A stretch of 24,822 bases of DNA from a virus, in IMG/VR virus record IMGVR_UViG_3300017923_000011, positions 1 to 24,822 of that record; one strand, 5' to 3'. The stretch's first letter is position 1; the number at the start of each line of letters is the position of its first letter. A program made the translations under genes and the position numbers. The notes beneath the pieces are model-generated. The model saw only the letters and a list, made by a program, of their open reading frames with translations. It ran no database searches and was not told the DNA's origin. Below are positions 20,508 to 24,822 of the stretch, one piece after another.

Positions 20508-20717
20508 ATGGACAAGTTTTTAAATAAGAAATACTGCGACAAGTGTGGAGGAAGCTTAAAAGGCGGAAGGACCATGTCGATGTTTAATGAAGAGTGCATA
20601 TGCATGAGCTGCAAAGATAAGGAAACAAAGGATCCAGAATACAAAAAGGCTGTTGAAGCAGATCAGAAAGAGATTCGGAAAGGGAACTTTAATTATAAAG
20701 GAATCCGTGGTAAATAG
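20508..20717 (+). CDS. Small zinc-ribbon-like protein, 69 aa
   Basis: Starts at ATG 20508 with GGAGG upstream. Two cysteine knuckles, YCDKCGGSLKGGR (C10, C13) and CICMSCKD (C30, C32, C35), suggest zinc binding. The tail EADQKEIRKGNFNYKGIRG is conserved-looking. It follows the 62-aa gene by 9 bases in the same operon. Probably a nucleic-acid or protein binding accessory factor; unproven. Confidence 0.75.
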   Translation: MDKFLNKKYCDKCGGSLKGGRTMSMFNEECICMSCKDKETKDPEYKKAVEADQKEIRKGNFNYKGIRGK

Positions 20718-20796
20718 TTTAGAGATTGAAAAGTTATATGCATATAAAAGCAATGAAATTATGCAGATAAAAATTTGAATATGCAAATAATATTAC

Positions 20797-20827
20797 TGGA
20801 TATACTCTCTCTTTAGAGCTAATATGT
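20797..20827 (+). promoter_or_regulatory. Amidoligase-module promoter, copy 4
   Basis: TGGATA (20797-20802), 19 bp, ATATGT (20822-20827). The spacer ends CTTTAGAGCTA, so TTTAGAG is kept while the extended TG is lost. It faces the gene at 20856. Confidence 0.55.
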
Positions 20828-20855
20828 ACATACCTAAAGAAGAGGAGAATAAAAC

Positions 20856-21035
20856 ATGGATAAAAGAATAGAAAAGAAACTTGAAAAAATAGCTAAAGAA
20901 GAACTCTTTATAGAAACTCTTAAAACAAGAAATTCCGACGCCCTTGATTTTCATGATGTTTCTGTATGGGGAGTAAAGAAAGCTCTGAAACTTGCCTTTG
21001 AACTGGGAAGGTCAGAAAGTAGTAAAAACAAATAG
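20856..21035 (+). CDS. DUF6900-type small protein, 59 aa
   Basis: A short gene with AGAGGAG before ATG 20856. The product contains LEKIAKEELFIETLKTRNSD, ALDFHDVSVWGVKKALKLAF and ELG, matching the pattern I recall for DUF6900 small phage proteins (ETL-x-RNSD-x-LDFH). It is predicted to be two helices around a conserved turn. Last gene of the promoter-sharing amidoligase module. Function unknown. Confidence 0.75.
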   Translation: MDKRIEKKLEKIAKEELFIETLKTRNSDALDFHDVSVWGVKKALKLAFELGRSESSKNK

Positions 21036-21074
21036 TATTTATACCTCTCAAACTTTCTATATAAAGAATATGAA

Positions 21075-21653
21075 CTACAAGAGTTGTAAGTTGTTATCAT
21101 CTAAATACAAATTAGTTTTAACAACTCCAAGTTTATTTTTAATGGCTATCCTAAGATATATTTCTCGATCATCTTTTCCAGTTAGTACGTAACCGCTGAA
21201 AAGAAGTAACTTTTGAGTTTCATCAATATCAAGATTCATAGCCAAACAAAGCTTTAAAATATAATTCATGGAAATATTGTCAATATTCTTTTTTTTATTT
21301 AATACCTTATTTAAAGTTGTATAATTAACATTAGCTCTTTCAGATAGTTCCTTTTGACTTAAGCCGGATTCTGAGAATAGTTTAATTAGTAGGTTATGAA
21401 AAGAATCTTTGTTTTTAAATTTTTCAGCATATAATTCTATGTAATCAACTAGTCTTTCAATAAAGCTTTGTTCCTGCATATATTTATATGCTTCTCTCAT
21501 ATTAACTTGATCGTATTCAACACCTTCGGCAGGTTTAATTTGAAACATAGGAGGATAAAAAACGAAGTCTTCCATTACAATATTAGAGCTTTTAAGAAAC
21601 TTATTTTCATATTTTTTCAAGGTTTCCTTTAATTTTGCAAGTTCATTTTTCAT
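21075..21653 (-). CDS. XRE-family HTH protein, minus strand
   Basis: 192 residues on the minus strand. The first 80 residues are helical and include KPAEGVEYDQVNMREAYKYM. The HTH lies at about residues 89-145: GLSQKELSERANVNYTTLNK with MNYILKLCLAMNLDIDE. The C-terminus has a short unassigned tail. The start ATG (21653-21651) overlaps the stop of the small upstream gene as ATGA, so translation is coupled. As the only minus-strand unit in the window, convergent to the phage genes, it is probably an independently expressed moron. It could repress the divergent promoter at 21844-21853. Confidence 0.85.
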   Translation of the reverse strand: MKNELAKLKETLKKYENKFLKSSNIVMEDFVFYPPMFQIKPAEGVEYDQVNMREAYKYMQEQSFIERLVDYIELYAEKFKNKDSFHNLLIKLFSESGLSQKELSERANVNYTTLNKVLNKKKNIDNISMNYILKLCLAMNLDIDETQKLLLFSGYVLTGKDDREIYLRIAIKNKLGVVKTNLYLDDNNLQLL

Positions 21654-21805
21654 GTTTTTCTTGTAATAATTTCTGTAAGCATTAAAAAATATAAGTCCTT
21701 ATAAGTTAATTTGATATCTTTTTCATTTGTTTCACTTAATTGCAAATTAAAACTTAACTGATTGTCCTTAGATTCAGCCATACTAGGATTTTCTTTTTCA
21801 TTCAT
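21650..21805 (-). CDS. Small 51-aa protein coupled to the XRE gene
   Basis: A minus-strand ORF with ATG at 21805-21803 and GGGAGG upstream. The product starts MNEKENPSMAESKDNQLSF and ends with a hydrophobic helix (KDLYFLMLTEIITRKT). Its stop overlaps the XRE start. A small protein followed by an XRE protein is an arrangement seen in toxin-antitoxin or immunity pairs, but no toxin family is recognised. Confidence 0.65.
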   Translation of the reverse strand: MNEKENPSMAESKDNQLSFNLQLSETNEKDIKLTYKDLYFLMLTEIITRKT

Positions 21806-21827
21806 AGTTATTAGCCTCCCAGACCAA

Positions 21828-21861
21828 CTATTTATATATCTTTATTATATAATATAAATAG
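21828..21861. promoter_or_regulatory. Divergent promoter with a perfect palindromic operator
   Basis: CTATTTATAT (21828-21837) and ATATAAATAG (21852-21861) form a perfect 10-bp inverted repeat around ATTATATAAT (21844-21853). The latter is itself palindromic and gives an overlapping TATAAT -10 box on each strand. The likely binder is the XRE protein encoded next to it. Confidence 0.65.
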
Positions 21862-21889
21862 AGATATTAGAAATAAAGGAGGCAAAAAA

Positions 21890-22258
21890 ATGAAAAAGAC
21901 ATTAAGAATTATAAGTATGATTTTTGGATTTATATTTTTAGCAACGGGACTTGGAGGACTATTATTAACATTATCAGCTATAGGTGGAGATTTATATGCA
22001 GCAGCACTTGGAATACCACTAGGATTAATACTTAGGTATTTATCTTTATTGAACAGAGAATTAGATATTAGAATATTTACCATAGTTAGAGATGTGTCCA
22101 TAATATCCATATATTGGACGGGTTCTGTAGTTTTAATGATTATGAATGTTCCAAGATTAACTGAAAATGCCATGATTAGACTATTCATATTAGCTGTAAG
22201 TCTTGTTGCATTGATATTTAGCTTAAAAAAATTGAGTGATAAAAAATCTGCATCATAA
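21890..22258 (+). CDS. Small membrane protein, 122 aa
   Basis: Start ATG 21890 with AAAGGAGG upstream. Hydrophobic segments at about residues 8-30 (IISMIFGFIFLATGLGGLL), 34-54, 66-88 and 95-113 (LFILAVSLVALIFSL) suggest four membrane spans with a basic C-terminal tail. No family recognised. It is divergent from the XRE pair and shares its operator. Superinfection exclusion or toxin function is possible but unproven. Confidence 0.75.
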   Translation: MKKTLRIISMIFGFIFLATGLGGLLLTLSAIGGDLYAAALGIPLGLILRYLSLLNRELDIRIFTIVRDVSIISIYWTGSVVLMIMNVPRLTENAMIRLFILAVSLVALIFSLKKLSDKKSAS

Positions 22259-22288
22259 AAAATGGAATAAAAATTAAACTTTTAATTT

Positions 22289-22315
22289 AAAGTCTGATAA
22301 TAATCAGGCTTTTTT
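22289..22315 (+). terminator. Terminator before the terminase operon
   Basis: AAGTCTGAT (22290-22298) pairs with ATCAGGCTT (22303-22311) with an AATA loop, then a T tract. It isolates the cargo module from the packaging genes, which start with the AAAGGAGGTG site just after. Confidence 0.85.
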
Positions 22316-22341
22316 CTTTGCAAAAAAAGGAGGTGAAAGTT

Positions 22342-22851
22342 ATGGCAGGTAGAGGAAGACCACCTAAACCAACAGCAGTTAAAGAACTGGAAGGGAATCC
22401 TGGCAAGAGACCATTAAACAAGAACGAACCTAAACCAAAACAAAAAGCACCAAAATGCCCGTCATGGCTGGAACCGGATGCCAAGAAGGAATGGAGAAGG
22501 CTTTCTAAGGAACTGGAAGTTATGGGACTATTAACCAGAGTGGACATGGCTGCCTTTGCCGGGTACTGTCAGGCCTATGCCAGATGGAAAGAAGCTGAAG
22601 AGTTTATCTCAAAACACGGATCCATTTTAAAGACATCTTCAGGATATATTCAGCAGATTCCTCAAGTATCTATTGCTCAGCAGAATCTAAAACAGATGAG
22701 AAACTTCTGCTCAGAGCTTGGACTCAGTCCTTCGGCAAGAAGCAGACTAAACATCAGCAATGCCGGCAACACCATCGAAGGGGATGCTATGGAAAATCTT
22801 CTATCAAACGTACCAAGGGTAGAAGATATCATAAATAACAAAGATGACTAA
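22342..22851 (+). CDS. terS: Terminase small subunit, P27 family
   Basis: 169 residues from ATG 22342, preferred to an upstream TTG because AAAGGAGGTG lies just before. The N-terminus AGRGRPPKPTAVKELEGNPG and PLNKNEPKPKQKAPKCP are hallmarks of the P27 small terminase, binding DNA at the packaging site. The helical body (WRRLSKELEVMGLLTRVD, AAFAGYCQAYARWKEAEE) and LGLSPSARSRL follow. Directly upstream of the large subunit. Confidence 0.92.
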   Translation: MAGRGRPPKPTAVKELEGNPGKRPLNKNEPKPKQKAPKCPSWLEPDAKKEWRRLSKELEVMGLLTRVDMAAFAGYCQAYARWKEAEEFISKHGSILKTSSGYIQQIPQVSIAQQNLKQMRNFCSELGLSPSARSRLNISNAGNTIEGDAMENLLSNVPRVEDIINNKDD

Positions 22852-22866
22852 AAGGAGGAAGACCAT

Positions 22867-24423
22867 ATGCCATTTAGTGAAGCTCATGCCAATCATGCCA
22901 TAAACTTTATAGAACAACTGAAGCTGACCAAAGGCAGATGGGCGGGTCAGACTTTTAAATTGCTCCCGTGGGAGAAGGATCTTGTTAAAAAGCTATTTGG
23001 AACATTAAGAGAAGATGGGACAAGGAAATACAGAACTGCTTATGTAGAGATAGGTAAAAAAAATGGAAAAAGTGAGCTCGGAGCAGCCATTGCCCTGTAT
23101 ATGCTTATGGCTGATGGAGAGCCTAATGCTGAAGTATATGTAGCAGCCTGCGACAGGCAGCAGGCCAGCATTATCTTCAATACAAGTGTTAACTTTGTAG
23201 AAGGAAACCCCACCTTAACAAAAGTAACCAATTTGGTAAGGTCAACAAAAAGAATAGTATATCCAAAAACTGGAAGTTTCTATCAGGTCCTAAGTTCCGA
23301 TGTTAAATCAAAATCCGGGATCAATGCATCCTGCGTTATCCTTGATGAGATCTGGACCTATCCAAATCCAGATCTTGCTAAGATGTTAACCACTGGCTCG
23401 GGAGATGCTAGAACCCAGCCTCTCTTTTTATACCTAACCACTGCTGGAAATAAGCTCTCCGGTTATGGTTGGGAGATGCATCAAAAGGCTAAGAACATAT
23501 TTGAAGGCAAGAGAATAGACCCAACATTTCTATCTATCATATATGGCTTGGATGATGATGCAGATATTGCAGATGAAAAGAACTGGCATAAGTCAAACCC
23601 TAGTCTCGGACATACCATTACTATAGAAAGAGTAAGAGAACACTACAGCCAGGTGAAAGACGATCCGGCAGACCTTGCTTTATTTAAACAGCTACGCCTT
23701 AACATGTGGTTGAAGCAGGAAATCAAATGGATGCCTATGGATAAATGGGATCTTTGCAACTATCCAGTAGATCCGGAAGAGTTAAAAGGACGAGTCTGCT
23801 ACGGCGGGCTGGACCTGTCATCAACAAGCGATATCACGGCTTTTGTTTTGGTTTTCCCGCCCTTAGAGGAAGGAGACAAGTATCAGGTCCTACCCTACTT
23901 TTGGCTGCCGGAGGAAACTCTACATCAAAGGGTGAAAAGAGACGGTGTTCCCTACGATATCTGGCACAGACAGGGACTTCTTAATCTTACAGAAGGCAAT
24001 GTGGTGCATTATGGATTTATCGAAAAATTTATAGAAAGACTGGGAGAAAAGTATAATATTCGAGAGATAGTATACGACAGGTGGGGAGCCACACAGATGA
24101 GTCAAAACCTTGAAGGCATGGGTTTTACTGTTGTTCCCTTCGGTCAGGGATTTAAGGATATGTCTCCACCTACAAAAGATTTAATGCGGCTTATCTTAAG
24201 CAAACAGATTGCTCATGGAGGACATCCTGTTCTTAGATGGATGGCAGATAATATTGTAGTAAGAAGAGACCCGGCGGGAAATATCAAGGTGGACAAGGAA
24301 AAATCCTCCGAAAAAATAGATGGTGTTGTGGCTATGATTATGGGTCTTGCCAGAGCAGCAGTAAATCCTCCGGAGGATGATGGATCAATTTATGATGAAA
24401 GAGATATGATTGTACTGGGATAG
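22867..24423 (+). CDS. terL: Terminase large subunit
   Basis: 518 residues, AAAGGAGG before ATG 22867. The ATPase has Walker A GKKNGKS (residues 63-69) and Walker B CVILDE (156-161). The C-terminal RNase H-like nuclease has GLDLSSTSDITAF, EIVYDRWGATQMSQNLEGMG and a distal acidic site near VDKEKSSEKIDGVVAM. The gene looks complete and is the partner of the P27-type small subunit. It packages DNA through the portal encoded next. Confidence 0.95.
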   Translation: MPFSEAHANHAINFIEQLKLTKGRWAGQTFKLLPWEKDLVKKLFGTLREDGTRKYRTAYVEIGKKNGKSELGAAIALYMLMADGEPNAEVYVAACDRQQASIIFNTSVNFVEGNPTLTKVTNLVRSTKRIVYPKTGSFYQVLSSDVKSKSGINASCVILDEIWTYPNPDLAKMLTTGSGDARTQPLFLYLTTAGNKLSGYGWEMHQKAKNIFEGKRIDPTFLSIIYGLDDDADIADEKNWHKSNPSLGHTITIERVREHYSQVKDDPADLALFKQLRLNMWLKQEIKWMPMDKWDLCNYPVDPEELKGRVCYGGLDLSSTSDITAFVLVFPPLEEGDKYQVLPYFWLPEETLHQRVKRDGVPYDIWHRQGLLNLTEGNVVHYGFIEKFIERLGEKYNIREIVYDRWGATQMSQNLEGMGFTVVPFGQGFKDMSPPTKDLMRLILSKQIAHGGHPVLRWMADNIVVRRDPAGNIKVDKEKSSEKIDGVVAMIMGLARAAVNPPEDDGSIYDERDMIVLG

Positions 24424-24442
24424 AAGGGAGTGAACAATAATT

Positions 24443-24775
24443 ATGTCGAAATTATTCAAATGGTTAGCTAGAGCAAGGGCTGAACCTAAAGACAGTGTAA
24501 GCAGCGCACCTAACTTTTATATGGGGCAAAGCGTATCTGGGAAGATAGTAAATGAGAGAAGCTCCATGCAGACTACAGCAGTGTTTGCCTGTGTGAGAAT
24601 AATTGCAGAGACTGTGGCATCCTTACCTCTTCATACTTACAAGTACAAAGGGGATGGAAAGGAAAAGATGTACACCCATCCTCTATATAAATTACTTCAT
24701 GATGAGCCTAATCCGGATACCATAGAAAGTCAAGTAGGTAGTGTGAAAAGTTTTGTGTTTCGGCCTTCAAGTTAA
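24443..24775 (+). CDS. Portal protein, interrupted after about 90 residues
   Basis: HK97-type portal N-terminus. VNERSSMQTTAVFACVRIIA and ETVASLPLHTYKYKGDGKEK are typical, as is HPLYKLLHDEPNPD. The family continues MTSF(V/I)FRETLM..., but here NPD is followed by TIESQVGSVKSFVFRPSS and a stop at 24773-24775. SFVFR itself fits the family, so the break lies within or just around it. From NPD on the sequence becomes AT-rich and the last 47 bases (24776-24822) hold no gene. An intervening element (intron, homing insertion) or a deletion is likely; the window ends before it can be resolved. Confidence 0.8.
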   Translation: MSKLFKWLARARAEPKDSVSSAPNFYMGQSVSGKIVNERSSMQTTAVFACVRIIAETVASLPLHTYKYKGDGKEKMYTHPLYKLLHDEPNPDTIESQVGSVKSFVFRPSS

Positions 24776-24822
24776 GGTTTATAAGGAAATATTTAAAGAT
24801 CAAAAGATCAATAAATCAAAAT

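Noticed and set aside
24755-24775. Group II intron start at the portal break
   Set aside because: GTGTG near 24741 fits a loose 5' consensus, but no further intron structure can be read before the window ends.
1-24822. CRISPR array, tRNA or insertion sequence
   Set aside because: No spaced identical repeats of the right length, no cloverleaf and no transposase were seen. The repeats present are 9-12 bp regulatory arrays.

Overview
The window is an AT-rich, Firmicutes-type (Clostridia or Tissierellia-like) temperate siphophage or prophage segment. It carries the replication block and the start of the packaging and head block. Support comes from AGGAGG-type ribosome binding sites, tightly packed and often ATGA-coupled plus-strand genes, and a recognisable gene order: DUF2800, DUF2815, family A DNA polymerase, VapE-type primase-helicase, VRR-NUC, SNF2 helicase, DUF4406, DUF1492, HNH, ParB-methyltransferase, TerS, TerL, portal. 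No integrase, lysogeny repressor block, tail or lysis genes lie inside the window.

Layout. 1-271: 3' end of an unrecognised gene. 272-1237: an ArpU-like regulator behind a promoter with a LexA-type SOS box, then an 11-bp iterated repeat array ending just upstream of a -10 box, a long RNA hairpin and a terminator. 1238-7684: sigma-like protein, small genes, DUF2800 nuclease, a frameshifted HNH-AP2 homing endonuclease, DUF2815 ssDNA-binding-like protein, and a PolA with one apparent base insertion and an intein. 7701-13399: VapE, an iteron-rich putative origin, VRR-NUC, SNF2 helicase, DUF4406, a Cys-rich small protein and DUF1492. 13400-15319: a second repeat array, hairpin RNA and terminator, a RES-domain cargo gene, the packaging HNH gene and a probable cos region. 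15320-17084: ParB-methyltransferase and an HNH-AP2 endonuclease. 17085-21035: an amidoligase cargo module with four near-identical promoters and a structured RNA candidate. 21050-22258: a divergent XRE/small protein and membrane protein pair. 22289 to the end: terminator, TerS, TerL and an interrupted portal gene.

Main observations. (1) The PolA intein (6155-7081) contains an HNH homing endonuclease gene read in a different frame. Both frames are open for about 770 bases, and in the endonuclease frame codons ending in T are never followed by AAN, AGN or GAN. This is strong internal evidence that the intein frame is held open by selection. (2) The amidoligase module has four promoters sharing TTTAGAG between hexamers exactly 19 bp apart, a structured inter-cistronic RNA candidate between amidoligase and gamma-glutamylcyclotransferase genes, and a C-terminal domain of about 38 residues shared by two of its proteins. 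(3) Two ArpU/DUF1492-type regulator genes are each followed by a tandem array with core TGWCAGT that ends 8-9 bp before a -10 box and leads into a hairpin RNA and terminator.

Two single-base frame breaks (3719-3723 and 5783-5785) fall in homopolymer runs. They may be sequencing errors or real lesions; the window alone cannot decide.
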